Shown here: one piece after another, positions 27,996 to 37,001 of the stretch | How the letters are laid out: every line of letters starts with the position of its first letter | Numbering within the stretch: position 1 is the stretch's first letter | Assembly: GCF_009363895.1 (NCBI RefSeq) | Contig: NZ_CP045434.1 | Span: 2,170,001 to 2,234,000 of the forward strand | Direction: 5' to 3' | Length of the DNA stretch: 64,000 nucleotides | Source: Sphingomonas ginsengisoli An et al. 2013 | GTDB taxonomy: Bacteria; Pseudomonadota; Alphaproteobacteria; Sphingomonadales; Sphingomonadaceae | The notes under the pieces: generated by a model | Told to the model about the DNA's origin: nothing | Databases searched by the model: none | Seen by the model: only the letters and a program-made list of their open reading frames with translations | Made by a program: the position numbers and the translations under genes

Positions 27996-29054
27996 GTGGC
28001 GAGCGGACCGGCGGGGATGACCGACAAGCCCCTGCTCAGCGTGCTGCGCGGTGAGCGGCGCGACCCGCCCCCGGCGTGGATGATGCGCCAGGCCGGGCGC
28101 TACCTTCCCGAATATCGCGCGCTCAGGGCCGACAAGGGCGGTTTCCTCGACCTCGTCTACGATCCCGAGGCGGCCGCCGAGATCACGCTTCAGCCGCTCC
28201 GCCGCTTCGCGCTCGACGCCGCGATCCTCTTTTCCGACATCCTGATCGTGCCCTTCGCGCTGGGCCAGCAATTGAGCTTCACCGCCGGCGAGGGGCCGCG
28301 GCTGGCGCCCCCGCTCGCCGAGGCCGCGCTGGATGGCCTCCAGCCGGTGCTGGAGCGCCTCGACCCGATCTACGCGACCGTGCGCCGGGTGAAGGCCGCC
28401 TTGCCGCCCCAGACCACCTTCCTGGGCTTTGCGGGGGCGCCGTGGACGGTCGCCACCTACATGGTCGCCGGCGAGGGCAGCCGCGAGCAGGCGGCGGCGC
28501 GGACGTTGGCCTATCAGGATCCGGGCCGGTTCGGGGCAATTATCGAGACAATCGAGGCGCTGACCCTCGATTATCTGATCGGCCAGGCCGACGCCGGGGT
28601 CGACGCGGTGCAGATCTTCGACAGCTGGTCGGGCAGTCTCGCGCCGAGCGAGTTCGAGCGCTGGGTGATCGCGCCGACCGCGCGGCTGGTCGAGAAATTG
28701 CGTTCGGCGCGGCCCGGACTGGCGATCATCGGCTTCCCCAAGGGCGCCGGCGGCAAGCTGCCGGCCTATGCGCGGGAGACCGGGGTCGACGCGCTCGGGC
28801 TCGACGAGACGGTCGATCCGGCCTGGGCGCACCAGGTGCTCCCCGAGGGGCTGCCGGTGCAGGGCAACCTCGATCCGCTGGCGCTGATCGCCGGGGGTGA
28901 GCCGCTCGGGACCGCGGTGGCGCGAATCCGGGCGGCGTTGGCCGAGCGACCCCACGTCTTCAACCTCGGTCACGGAATCCAGCAGACGACGCCGATTGCC
29001 CATGTCGAGCAGCTGATGCAGCTGCTAGGCAAGGCGCCGGGAGGGGTGCTCTGA
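27996..29054 (+). CDS. hemE: Uroporphyrinogen decarboxylase
   Basis: Decarboxylates uroporphyrinogen III to coproporphyrinogen III. The 352-residue protein has the signature WMMRQAGRYLPEYR, the AAILFSDIL metal/substrate loop, GFAGAPWTVATYM and FNLGHGIQQTTP near the end. The GTG at 27996 has AGAGG 9 nt upstream; an in-frame ATG at 28017 (MTDKPLLSVLRG) is a plausible alternative start. It directly flanks the putative origin and is followed by hemJ 2 bp later. Confidence 0.96.
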   Translation: MASGPAGMTDKPLLSVLRGERRDPPPAWMMRQAGRYLPEYRALRADKGGFLDLVYDPEAAAEITLQPLRRFALDAAILFSDILIVPFALGQQLSFTAGEGPRLAPPLAEAALDGLQPVLERLDPIYATVRRVKAALPPQTTFLGFAGAPWTVATYMVAGEGSREQAAARTLAYQDPGRFGAIIETIEALTLDYLIGQADAGVDAVQIFDSWSGSLAPSEFERWVIAPTARLVEKLRSARPGLAIIGFPKGAGGKLPAYARETGVDALGLDETVDPAWAHQVLPEGLPVQGNLDPLALIAGGEPLGTAVARIRAALAERPHVFNLGHGIQQTTPIAHVEQLMQLLGKAPGGVL

Positions 29055-29056
29055 CG

Positions 29057-29518
29057 ATGACGTTCCTGAATGACTATGTCGGCTGGCTCGGCAACGCCTA
29101 TCCGTGGGTCAAGGCCGCGCATCTGACCTTCGTCATCTTCTGGATCGCGGGGCTGTTCCTGCTCCCGCGCTTCTACGTCTACCATCATGCGACCCCGCCC
29201 GGCTCGGCCGAGGATCGCGCCTGGATCGAGCGCGAGCGCCGCACCCGCGCGATCATCCTCACCCCGGCGATGGTGATCGTCTGGGTGCTCGGGCTGGCGC
29301 TGGCCTTTCACCTGGGCGCGTGGGGTGAGGGCTGGTTTTCGGCCAAGCTCGCGCTGGTGGTCGCGCTGACCGGCTATCAGGGGTGGATGGGCGCTTACGG
29401 TCGCAAGCTCGCCAACGGCGCGCGCCCGCTGGAGAATCGCACGCTCAGGATCATGAACGAGATTCCGGGCATCGCCACCGCGCTGATCGTGGTGCTGGTG
29501 ATCGTGAAGCCCTTCTAG
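29057..29518 (+). CDS. hemJ: Protoporphyrinogen IX oxidase HemJ
   Basis: Oxygen- or quinone-linked oxidation of protoporphyrinogen IX in the inner membrane. The 153-residue protein has four TM helices, the conserved His in VKAAHLTFVIFW, LPRFYVYHH and the RxLxNGxRP-like segment GRKLANGARPLENRTLRIMNE. It overlaps nothing but follows hemE by 2 bp, a natural heme pairing. Confidence 0.93.
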   Translation: MTFLNDYVGWLGNAYPWVKAAHLTFVIFWIAGLFLLPRFYVYHHATPPGSAEDRAWIERERRTRAIILTPAMVIVWVLGLALAFHLGAWGEGWFSAKLALVVALTGYQGWMGAYGRKLANGARPLENRTLRIMNEIPGIATALIVVLVIVKPF

Positions 29519-29543
29519 TGACCGGGCGGCCACAGCACCCCAG

Positions 29544-29572
29544 TTGACTAAGGCCCAAGCGCACCATACCTC
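29544..29572 (+). promoter_or_regulatory. Candidate rho promoter
   Basis: TTGACT (29544-29549), a 17-bp spacer and a weak -10 TACCTC (29567-29572). It would give a leader of about 115 nt before the rho ATG. The -10 match is poor. Confidence 0.33.
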
Positions 29573-29580
29573 TGCCAAGG

Positions 29581-29639
29581 ATACGGCCGCACCGGTCCGT
29601 ATTCCTCCTCCTCAGCCGGTGTGACCGCTGTTCTAGCGG
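29581..29639 (+). promoter_or_regulatory. rho leader hairpins
   Basis: Two inverted repeats in the long rho 5' region: ATACGG/CCGTAT (29581-29602) and CCGCT-GTTCT-AGCGG (29625-29639). rho is autoregulated by leader attenuation in several bacteria; the link here is by analogy. Confidence 0.4.
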
Positions 29640-29693
29640 CTCGATCCAAGATCCACCTGGCTGACCATCTCCCCTACACCCAGGCATACACAC

Positions 29694-30950
29694 ATGCATT
29701 TGAAAGAATTGAAGAAGAAGACTCCCGCTGAATTGGTCGCGATGGCCGAGGAGATGGGAGTCGAGGGCGCCAGCACCCTGCGCAAGCAGGACCTGATGTT
29801 CTCCATCCTCAAGGTCCGCGCCGAAAGCGGCGCCGAGATCATGGGGACCGGCACCATCGAGGTGCTCAACGACGGATTCGGGTTCCTCCGCAGTCCCGAG
29901 GCGAATTATCTCGCCGGGCCCGACGACATTTACGTCACCCCGCAGGTCGTCCGCCGCTTCGGCCTGCGCACCGGCGATACGGTCGAGGGCGAGATTCGCG
30001 CTCCCAAGGACGGCGAGCGTTATTTCGCGCTGACGAAGGTCACCCAGATCAACTTCGACGATCCCGACCAGGTTCGTCACCGGGTCAATTTCGATAATCT
30101 GACCCCGCTTTATCCGAACGAGAAGCTCAAGCTCGACACGCTCGACCCGACCATCAAGGACAAGAGCGCGCGGGTGATCGACATCGTCGCCCCGCTCGGC
30201 AAGGGCCAGCGCGCGCTGATCGTCGCGCCGCCGCGGACCGGCAAGACCGTGCTGCTGCAGAACATCGCGCGGGCGATCACCGACAATAATCCCGAGGTGT
30301 TCCTGATCGTCCTGCTGATCGACGAGCGGCCCGAGGAAGTCACCGACATGCAGCGCAGCGTGAAGGGCGAGGTCATCTCCTCGACCTTCGACGAGCCCGC
30401 GCAGCGTCACGTCCAGGTCGCCGAGATGGTGATCGAAAAGGCCAAGCGGCTGGTCGAGCACAAGAAGGATGTCGTCATCCTCCTCGACTCGATCACGCGT
30501 CTCGGCCGCGCCTACAACACGGTGGTGCCGAGCTCGGGCAAGGTGCTCACCGGCGGTGTCGACGCCAACGCGCTGCAGCGTCCCAAGCGCTTCTTCGGCG
30601 CCGCCCGCAACATCGAGGAGGGCGGTTCGCTCTCGATCATCGCCACCGCGCTGATCGACACCGGCTCCAAGATGGACGAGGTCATCTTCGAAGAGTTCAA
30701 GGGCACCGGTAACAGCGAAATCGTGCTCGACCGCAAGGTCAGCGACAAGCGCATCTTCCCGTCGCTCGACGTCGGCAAGAGCGGCACCCGCAAGGAGGAG
30801 CTGCTGGTCGAGCAGAATATCCTCACCAAGATGTGGGTGCTCCGCCGGATCCTCATGCAGATGGGCACCATCGACGCGATGCAGTTCTTGCTCGACAAGA
30901 TGAAGGACGCCAAGTCGAACGAGGACTTCTTCGCCTCGATGAACCAGTAA
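29694..30950 (+). CDS. rho: Transcription termination factor Rho
   Basis: Hexameric RNA helicase that ends transcription. The 418-residue protein has the N-terminal Rho domain ([20 protein letters not shown]), the cold-shock RNA-binding fold ([20 protein letters not shown]), Walker A ([12 protein letters not shown]), Walker B ([15 protein letters not shown]) and the Q/R-loop region ending MNQ. The codon use is the more uniform, highly expressed type. A strong hairpin follows the stop. Confidence 0.98.
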   Translation: MHLKELKKKTPAELVAMAEEMGVEGASTLRKQDLMFSILKVRAESGAEIMGTGTIEVLNDGFGFLRSPEANYLAGPDDIYVTPQVVRRFGLRTGDTVEGEIRAPKDGERYFALTKVTQINFDDPDQVRHRVNFDNLTPLYPNEKLKLDTLDPTIKDKSARVIDIVAPLGKGQRALIVAPPRTGKTVLLQNIARAITDNNPEVFLIVLLIDERPEEVTDMQRSVKGEVISSTFDEPAQRHVQVAEMVIEKAKRLVEHKKDVVILLDSITRLGRAYNTVVPSSGKVLTGGVDANALQRPKRFFGAARNIEEGGSLSIIATALIDTGSKMDEVIFEEFKGTGNSEIVLDRKVSDKRIFPSLDVGKSGTRKEELLVEQNILTKMWVLRRILMQMGTIDAMQFLLDKMKDAKSNEDFFASMNQ

Positions 30951-30956
30951 GCTCAA

Positions 30957-30997
30957 GCCCGGCACCGGGCACGTTTCATGCGTGCCCGGTGCCGGGC
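30957..30997 (+). terminator. rho 3' hairpin, perfect 17-bp stem
   Basis: A 17-bp perfect inverted repeat with 7-nt loop TTTCATG starts 6 nt after the rho stop. Each arm also contains an internal palindrome GCCCGG-CA-CCGGGC, so cruciform or two-hairpin forms are possible. No T-tract follows. Confidence 0.7.
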
Positions 30998-31037
30998 TCG
31001 GGCTGGACGGACGGCGTCAGAAGATTAAAGCGCTGTC

Positions 31038-31691
31038 ATGTTGAATTTTGCGTCAATCTTCACGCCCGCTGGGCTGGCCGGCCTCGGCCAGATCATCGTC
31101 GGCGACCTGACGCTGGCCGGCGACAATGTCGTCATCATGGGCAGCCTCGCCTCGGGCCTGCCGCCCAAGGACCGCCGCAAGGTCCTCCTGTTCGGCGTCG
31201 GCATGGCGCTGGTGTTCCTGATCGGCTTCGCGCTGATCGCCACTCAATTGCTCAAGATTACCGGGCTGGTGTTCGCCGGCGGGCTACTGCTCCTTTGGGT
31301 CGCCTTCAACATGTGGCGCGGGTTGCACCCGGCCAAGCTCGTCGAGTGCGACGATCCCGACACGCCCGAGATCGAGGGGCCGCCGCCCTCCAAGACGCTG
31401 GTTCAGGCGGCGATTCAGATCACCATCGCCGACCTCAGCATGAGCGTCGACAATGTGCTGCTGGTCGCCTCGATCGCGCGCGAGAATCCGGCGCTGCTGT
31501 TCGTCGGCCTGTCCTGCTCGGTGCTGTTCATGGGGCTGGCGGCCAATTACGTCGCCAAGCTGATCGAGCGCTTCCCGTGGATCAACTATATCGGCCTGCT
31601 GGTGATCCTGTATGTGGCTGGCAAGATGATCGTCGAGGGCTGGCTCGGCGGCGACCATGTGCTCGGGCTGCGGACGGTGTTCGGGCTCTGA
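31038..31691 (+). CDS. TerC/YjbE family integral membrane protein
   Basis: A 217-residue protein with about seven TM helices. It has the paired acidic TerC motifs VGDLTLAGDNVVIM (TM1) and IADLSMSVDNVLLVA (mid-protein), each with two Asp in a membrane helix, consistent with metal-ion transport, such as Mn2+ efflux in TerC relatives. Substrate unknown. A cytoplasmic loop between the two halves is rich in Asp/Pro. Confidence 0.88.
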   Translation: MLNFASIFTPAGLAGLGQIIVGDLTLAGDNVVIMGSLASGLPPKDRRKVLLFGVGMALVFLIGFALIATQLLKITGLVFAGGLLLLWVAFNMWRGLHPAKLVECDDPDTPEIEGPPPSKTLVQAAIQITIADLSMSVDNVLLVASIARENPALLFVGLSCSVLFMGLAANYVAKLIERFPWINYIGLLVILYVAGKMIVEGWLGGDHVLGLRTVFGL

Positions 31692-31726
31692 CCGAGCCGG
31701 GCGCGGATGTGTAGCGATGGCCTTAA

Positions 31727-33004
31727 GTGACTGATCAGGAAACGATTTTCGCCCTGTCGAGCGGACGGCCGCCGGCGGGGATTGCGGTTATTCGCCTGAG
31801 CGGTTCGCGCGCGCACGCTGCGGCGGCCGCGCTGGCGGGGGCGTTGCCGCCGGCACGCGAGGCGCGGTTGCGCACGTTGCGGGCAAGCGACGGGAGCGTG
31901 CTCGACCAGGCGTTGCTGTTGCGGTTCGATGGGCCCGCAAGCGCGACCGGCGAGGATCTGGTCGAGTTCCACTGCCATGGCGGCCGCGCTGTGGTGGCGG
32001 CGGTCTGCGCGGCGCTTGCCGCTCAGCCGGGAGTGCGCGAGGCCGAGCCAGGCGAATTCACCCGCCGCGCGGTGGTCAACGGGCGGATCGACCTTACCGA
32101 AGCCGAGGGGCTTGCCGATCTGCTCGAAGCCGAGACGGAGTGGCAGCGTCGCGCGGCGGTCGGCGCTGCGGAGGGCAGCACCCGACGCCTGATCGAAGAC
32201 TGGCGCCGCCGCGTGATCGAGCTGTCAGCGCAGGCCGAGGCCGCGATCGATTACGTCGGCGACGAAGATGAGACCGCACTCGACGAGCCCGCCTTCAGCG
32301 CCGCCATTGTCGCGCTGGCCGATGAGTGGCGCGTCTGGCTGGCGCGGCCACGCGCCGACCTTCTTCGCGAAGGTGTGCGGATCGTGCTCGCCGGTCCGCC
32401 CAACGCGGGCAAGTCGAGCCTGTTCAATGCGCTGGTTGGGAGAGAGCGGGCGATCGTCACCGAGGTCGCGGGGACAACCCGCGATGCGCTCGAAGCGCCA
32501 ATTGCGATCGACGGGGTGCCGCTCGTGCTCGTCGACACCGCGGGACTGAGAGAAACAGGTGACCAGGTCGAGGCGATCGGGGTTGAGCGCGCTCACGCAC
32601 AGGTGGCCGGGGCCGGTATCGTCCTTTGGCTCGGCGCGCCCGACGAGGCGCCCGACCATTCGCGCGTCATCAAGGTGCATGCGCAAATTGATCGCCGCGG
32701 CTCCCCACCGCCAAGCAGTTTCGGCGTGTCGGCGTTGACTGGCGAAGGCATTGCTACGCTGCTTGCGGCAGTCCGCGATCAGGCGGCCAGCGCGTTTCCG
32801 CCGCCGGATCTCACAAGCCTCAATCGTCGGCAAGCCGATTTGCTAGCCGAGGCCTTGAACGCCTTAAGTTGCGTTTCGCACGACATCGTTATCGCGGCGT
32901 ATCAATTGCGTCTGGCCCGCGAGGCTCTGGATCGGATTACCGGGCAATCCAGCACGGAAGAAATGCTCGACTCGCTCTTTGGTCGGTTCTGTCTCGGTAA
33001 GTGA
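31727..33004 (+). CDS. mnmE: tRNA modification GTPase MnmE
   Basis: With MnmG makes the cmnm5 modification of wobble U34. The 425-residue protein has an N-terminal formyl-THF-binding domain ([19 protein letters not shown]), the G domain ([30 protein letters not shown]) and the C-terminal FCLGK motif with C422. It starts at GTG (31727). Its TGA is directly followed by a parS site. Confidence 0.96.
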   Translation: MTDQETIFALSSGRPPAGIAVIRLSGSRAHAAAAALAGALPPAREARLRTLRASDGSVLDQALLLRFDGPASATGEDLVEFHCHGGRAVVAAVCAALAAQPGVREAEPGEFTRRAVVNGRIDLTEAEGLADLLEAETEWQRRAAVGAAEGSTRRLIEDWRRRVIELSAQAEAAIDYVGDEDETALDEPAFSAAIVALADEWRVWLARPRADLLREGVRIVLAGPPNAGKSSLFNALVGRERAIVTEVAGTTRDALEAPIAIDGVPLVLVDTAGLRETGDQVEAIGVERAHAQVAGAGIVLWLGAPDEAPDHSRVIKVHAQIDRRGSPPPSSFGVSALTGEGIATLLAAVRDQAASAFPPPDLTSLNRRQADLLAEALNALSCVSHDIVIAAYQLRLAREALDRITGQSSTEEMLDSLFGRFCLGK

Positions 33005-33020
33005 TGTTTCACGTGAAACA
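33005..33020. other. parS centromere site 1
   Basis: A perfect 16-bp palindrome TGTTTCACGTGAAACA, identical to the bacterial ParB-binding parS consensus, between mnmE and mnmG. It starts on the base after the mnmE stop. Confidence 0.95.
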
Positions 33021-33041
33021 CGGCTGCGCTATGAGGCCCGC

Positions 33042-34721
33042 ATGTTTGACGTAATCGTCATCGGCGGGGGTCATGCCGGCTGCGAGGCCGCCGCTGCAGC
33101 CGCGCGCCGCGGGGCAAGGGTGGCGCTCGTGACGATGCAAGCCGACAATCTCGGCCAGATGAGCTGCAACCCGTCGATTGGCGGCGTCGGCAAGGGTCAT
33201 CTCGTCCGCGAGCTTGACGTGTTCGACGGGCTCATGGCCCGCGCCGCCGACCGCAGCGCGATTCATCGGCGCATGCTCAACCGGAGCAAGGGTCCGGCGG
33301 TGCAAGGGCCGCGGGTCCAGGCGGATCGGCGGCTTTATGCTGAGGCCATCAAGACATTGATGGCGGAGAGCGGTGTCGAGGTCGTCGTAGGAGAAGCGAC
33401 CGAGCTCCTCGTTCAAGGCCAGACGGTCGTGGGTCTCCGGCTCGCCGATGGCACGACTCTCGGTGCGCGGGCGGTCGTCGTCACCGCCGGGACCTTCCTC
33501 GACGCTGTCATCCATCTCGGCGAGCAAGCGACGCCGGCAGGACGGCGAGGCGAGCGGGCGGCAGTCGTGCTGTCGGGCCAGCTGCGCGCGCTAGGTCTGG
33601 CACAGGGGCGTCTCAAGACCGGGACGCCCCCGCGGCTCGACGGGCGCACAATCGACTGGGCGAGACTGCAGGAGCAGCCATCGGACCGCGACTGTTGGCA
33701 GATGAGCGCGCTCGACGACGGCGCCCGTCCGCCACAACTCGCCTGTGCGATAACCCGAACCACTGCAATGACGCACGATTTGATCCGCGCGGCCGAACAT
33801 CGCTCGCCGCTTTATTCGGGCGCGATTGCGGGGCGGGGACCGCGCTACTGCCCGTCGATCGAGGACAAGGTGCGGCGGTTCGGTGACCGCGATGGGCACC
33901 AGGTCTTTCTCGAACCCGAGGGGCTGGACAGCGAACTCGTCTATCCCAACGGCATCTCGACCTCGCTGCCCGAAGACGTTCAGCGCGACTTCGTCCGCTC
34001 GATCCCTGGGCTCGAACGCGCCGTCATTGTCCGTCCGGGTTATGCGATCGAATATGAGCATGTCGATCCGCGCCACCTCGATGCGCGGTTGCAGAGCAAG
34101 GCGATTAGCGGGCTGTTTCTCGCGGGACAGATCAACGGCACGACCGGCTATGAGGAAGCGGCGGCGCAGGGTCTGGTGGCCGGGATGAACGCAGCGGCGC
34201 ACGCGCGCGATATTGCCCCGGTTCTGTTCGACCGCCGCACCAGCTACATCGGGGTGCTGATCGACGACCTCATCGTCCAGGGCGTAAGCGAGCCCTATCG
34301 AATGATGACGGCGCGGGCCGAGCATCGGTTGGCTCTACGCGCGGACAACGCCACGGCGCGATTGGGAGAGGCGGCGATTGCCTCGTGCGCAGTTGGTGAG
34401 CGGAGGCGGCAGCAGATTGAAGACCACTTGCGCTTCCGCGGCACGACCGCCTTCGCGAATACGGAAGAGGGCCGCGCCGATGCTCTGTACGCGCCATACG
34501 TTGCGCGGCAGGAGCGCGAGTGGGCGGCGATGCGGGCGGCGCAGGCGACGATGATTCCGGCTGACCTCGACTTCGCGACCATTGCGGGAATGTCGATCGA
34601 AATGGCCGAGCGGCTGTCGGCAGCGCGGCCTGATAACCTCGACCAGGCTTCGCGCATTCCGGGAATCAGTCCCGCGGCCTTGTCCGCGCTACATCTGATG
34701 ATCGCGCGTCGGGCGGCATGA
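33042..34721 (+). CDS. mnmG: tRNA uridine-5-carboxymethylaminomethyl synthesis enzyme MnmG (GidA), short form
   Basis: FAD enzyme that partners MnmE. The 559-residue protein starts [20 protein letters not shown] (FAD-binding), with [61 protein letters not shown] and [17 protein letters not shown]. It is about 60-70 residues shorter than typical MnmG. The loss is mostly in the helical region after RADNATARL, while the C-terminal YVARQ...[14 protein letters not shown] is kept. There is no frameshift, so it may be a compact but functional form. The ATG at 33042 lies 37 nt after the mnmE stop. Confidence 0.95.
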   Translation: MFDVIVIGGGHAGCEAAAAAARRGARVALVTMQADNLGQMSCNPSIGGVGKGHLVRELDVFDGLMARAADRSAIHRRMLNRSKGPAVQGPRVQADRRLYAEAIKTLMAESGVEVVVGEATELLVQGQTVVGLRLADGTTLGARAVVVTAGTFLDAVIHLGEQATPAGRRGERAAVVLSGQLRALGLAQGRLKTGTPPRLDGRTIDWARLQEQPSDRDCWQMSALDDGARPPQLACAITRTTAMTHDLIRAAEHRSPLYSGAIAGRGPRYCPSIEDKVRRFGDRDGHQVFLEPEGLDSELVYPNGISTSLPEDVQRDFVRSIPGLERAVIVRPGYAIEYEHVDPRHLDARLQSKAISGLFLAGQINGTTGYEEAAAQGLVAGMNAAAHARDIAPVLFDRRTSYIGVLIDDLIVQGVSEPYRMMTARAEHRLALRADNATARLGEAAIASCAVGERRRQQIEDHLRFRGTTAFANTEEGRADALYAPYVARQEREWAAMRAAQATMIPADLDFATIAGMSIEMAERLSAARPDNLDQASRIPGISPAALSALHLMIARRAA

Positions 34722-35335
34722 TCGAGCAGGTTAGTGATGCCGCGCAGCGCGATGTTTCACGTGAAACATTCGAGAGGCTCGAGCGCTACGTGGCGCTACT
34801 CAGAGGGGGAAACGAGCAGCAAAATCTCATTTCGGCATCGACACTAGATAAGATTTGGTCGCGCCACATTATCGATTGCGCGCAGCTCCTTCGCTTCACA
34901 CCGCACGGAGCGATTGCCGATATCGGGTCGGGCGCTGGCCTTCCGGGGTTGGTCATCGCCATCCTCTCCGAGCAGCCGATCACTCTCATCGAGCCGCGCC
35001 GCCTTCGCGTCGAGTTTCTCGAACGCTGCATCGCTGACCTCAACTTGCCCCACGTGCGCGTCTTCCATGGCAAGGCGGAGCGCTTGAGCGGTCGGTTCGA
35101 CGCGATCACGGCGCGCGCGGTAGCATCGGTCGACAAATTATTTGCTGCCGCACACCATCTGTCGCATCCTGAGACCGTCTGGGTGCTCCCCAAGGGGCGC
35201 AATGGCGAAAACGAACTGGCCGCGGCGCAGGCCTCGTGGCAAGGTCGTTTCCGAACGGAGCGCAGCATCACCGAGGGGGACGCGGTGATCGTGGTGGCTT
35301 CCGAGGTCTCAGCCAGGCGGAAGGGGCGAGGATGA
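34718..35335 (+). CDS. rsmG: 16S rRNA (guanine527-N7)-methyltransferase RsmG (GidB)
   Basis: Methylates G527 of 16S rRNA using SAM. The 205-residue protein has the SAM-binding [17 protein letters not shown] motif, VFHGKAERL and [15 protein letters not shown]. The ATG overlaps the mnmG stop (34718-34721), and its stop overlaps the parA ATG. Codons 12-17 (encoding VSRET) carry a complete parS site. Confidence 0.96.
   Translation: MIEQVSDAAQRDVSRETFERLERYVALLRGGNEQQNLISASTLDKIWSRHIIDCAQLLRFTPHGAIADIGSGAGLPGLVIAILSEQPITLIEPRRLRVEFLERCIADLNLPHVRVFHGKAERLSGRFDAITARAVASVDKLFAAAHHLSHPETVWVLPKGRNGENELAAAQASWQGRFRTERSITEGDAVIVVASEVSARRKGRG
34753..34768. other. parS centromere site 2, inside rsmG
   Basis: The same perfect 16-bp parS palindrome TGTTTCACGTGAAACA as at 33005, here within the first 20 codons of rsmG and extended to an 18-bp palindrome (34752-34769). 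It lies 579 bp upstream of parA. Confidence 0.95.
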
Positions 35336-36117
35336 TCCGGATTGCGGTCGCCAATCAGAAGGGCGGGGTGGGCAAGACCACTACCGCCATCAATCTTGCG
35401 ACGGCGCTGGCGGCTACCGGTTGGCGCGTGCTGTTGCTCGACCTCGATCCGCAGGGCAATGCGTCGACCGGGCTGGGCGTCAGCCAGGCGGCGCGCGAGC
35501 GGTCGAGCTATGACGTGCTGATGGGCGATTCGACGCTCGAGCAAGCGGTGGTGCCCTCGCGGGTCCCGCGCCTCGACCTCGTCCCCGCGACGCAGGATCT
35601 GTCGGGCGCCGAAGTGGAGATGGTCGATCTCGAGCGGCGGACCCACCGCCTGGCCGATGCGCTCGACGCGGCGCCGGCGCGGTGGGACATCGTGCTGATG
35701 GACTGCCCGCCCTCGCTCGGCCTGCTGACGGTCAATGCGCTGATTGCCGCCAAACAGTTGCTGGTGCCACTGCAATGCGAGTTCTTCGCGCTCGAGGGGC
35801 TGAGCCAGTTGCTACAGACGGTCGAGCGGATTCGCACCCGCTTCAACCCCGACCTCGGCATCCTCGGGGTCGCGCTCACCATGTTCGATCGCCGCAACAG
35901 CTTATCGCGGCAGGTCGCCGAGGACGTCCGCGCCTGCCTCGGGTCGGCGGTGTTCGAGACGGTGGTGCCGCGCAACGTACGACTGTCGGAAGCGCCGAGC
36001 CATGGGCTGCCGGCGCTGATCTACGACCTGCGCTGTTCGGGTAGCGAGGCCTACGTCCGGCTGGCCAAGGAATTGATGGATCGCCTGCCGCAGCCGGCGG
36101 TCGGGGAGGCGGCATGA
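35332..36117 (+). CDS. parA: Chromosome partitioning ATPase ParA
   Basis: Deviant Walker ATPase that moves ParB-parS complexes. The 261-residue protein starts [21 protein letters not shown] (deviant Walker A), followed by DLDPQGNASTGLG and VLMDCPPSLGLLTVNAL (Walker B). The ATG overlaps the rsmG stop (35332-35335), and the stop overlaps parB. Confidence 0.96.
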   Translation: MIRIAVANQKGGVGKTTTAINLATALAATGWRVLLLDLDPQGNASTGLGVSQAARERSSYDVLMGDSTLEQAVVPSRVPRLDLVPATQDLSGAEVEMVDLERRTHRLADALDAAPARWDIVLMDCPPSLGLLTVNALIAAKQLLVPLQCEFFALEGLSQLLQTVERIRTRFNPDLGILGVALTMFDRRNSLSRQVAEDVRACLGSAVFETVVPRNVRLSEAPSHGLPALIYDLRCSGSEAYVRLAKELMDRLPQPAVGEAA

Positions 36118-36998
36118 ACGAACTTCGTCAGCGTGGTCTCGGCCGCGGGCTGTCGGCGCTGCTCGGCGATGCGCAGCCCGAGCTCGAGGCGGCGCGCGGG
36201 GGCGGGGTGCGTGAGATCGACGTCGGCGCGATCAGCCCCAACCCGCAGCAGCCGCGGCAGGCGTTCGACGATGCCGCGATCGCCGAGCTCGCCGCGTCGA
36301 TCGCCGAACGCGGGGTGCTCCAGCCGATCCTCGTCCGCGACCTCAAGGATGGGCGCTTCGAGCTGATCGCGGGCGAGCGGCGCTGGCGCGCCTCGCAGCG
36401 CGCGCAGCTGCACAAGATCCCGGCGCTGGTCCGCGAGTTCGACGCGGCGGCAAGCGCCGAGGTGGCGCTGATCGAAAACGTCCAGCGCGAGGATCTGAAT
36501 GCGCTCGAAGAGGCCGACGCCTACGCCAGCCTGATCGAGCGTTACGGTCATGGCCAGGATGCGGTCGCCAAGCTGGTCGGCAAATCGCGCAGCCATGTCG
36601 CTAACCTGTTGAGATTACGCGATCTTCCCGAATATGTTCGTGAGCTTCTCCGGCGCGGCGAGCTCAGCATGGGTCACGCGCGCGCGGTAGCCAGTGCCGA
36701 AGATCCCGAGGCGCTGGCGCGCGAAGTGATCAGCGGTGGCCTGTCGGTTCGCCAGACCGAGCAGCTTGCCAAGGCGGTCCGACCGGGCGCGGGGACCGAC
36801 CTGGCGCGCGGTTCGGCGCGCAATGGCGGGCAGGTCCAGGATGCCGACGTCGCCGCGCTCGAGCGGCAGTTGGGCGACGTGCTCGGCCTGCGGGTCAAGA
36901 TCGCGGCCAAGGGCAGCGCCGGGACGGTGACGCTGCATTTCTCGACGCTCGACCAGCTCGACCTCGTCTGCCAGCGACTGACCGGCGAGCCGATCTAG
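36114..36998 (+). CDS. parB: Chromosome partitioning protein ParB
   Basis: CTP-dependent clamp that loads at parS. The 294-residue protein has an N-terminal ParA-interaction stretch (LGRGLSALLG), the ParB/Srx CTPase motifs (GVLQPILVRDL, LIAGERRWRASQRA, ENVQREDLNALEEADAY), an HTH (GKSRSHVANLLRLRDLP) and a C-terminal dimerisation domain. Its two parS targets lie 1.3 and 3.1 kb upstream. It converges with holA 3 bp away. Confidence 0.96.
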   Translation: MNELRQRGLGRGLSALLGDAQPELEAARGGGVREIDVGAISPNPQQPRQAFDDAAIAELAASIAERGVLQPILVRDLKDGRFELIAGERRWRASQRAQLHKIPALVREFDAAASAEVALIENVQREDLNALEEADAYASLIERYGHGQDAVAKLVGKSRSHVANLLRLRDLPEYVRELLRRGELSMGHARAVASAEDPEALAREVISGGLSVRQTEQLAKAVRPGAGTDLARGSARNGGQVQDADVAALERQLGDVLGLRVKIAAKGSAGTVTLHFSTLDQLDLVCQRLTGEPI

Positions 36999-37001
36999 GC
37001 C

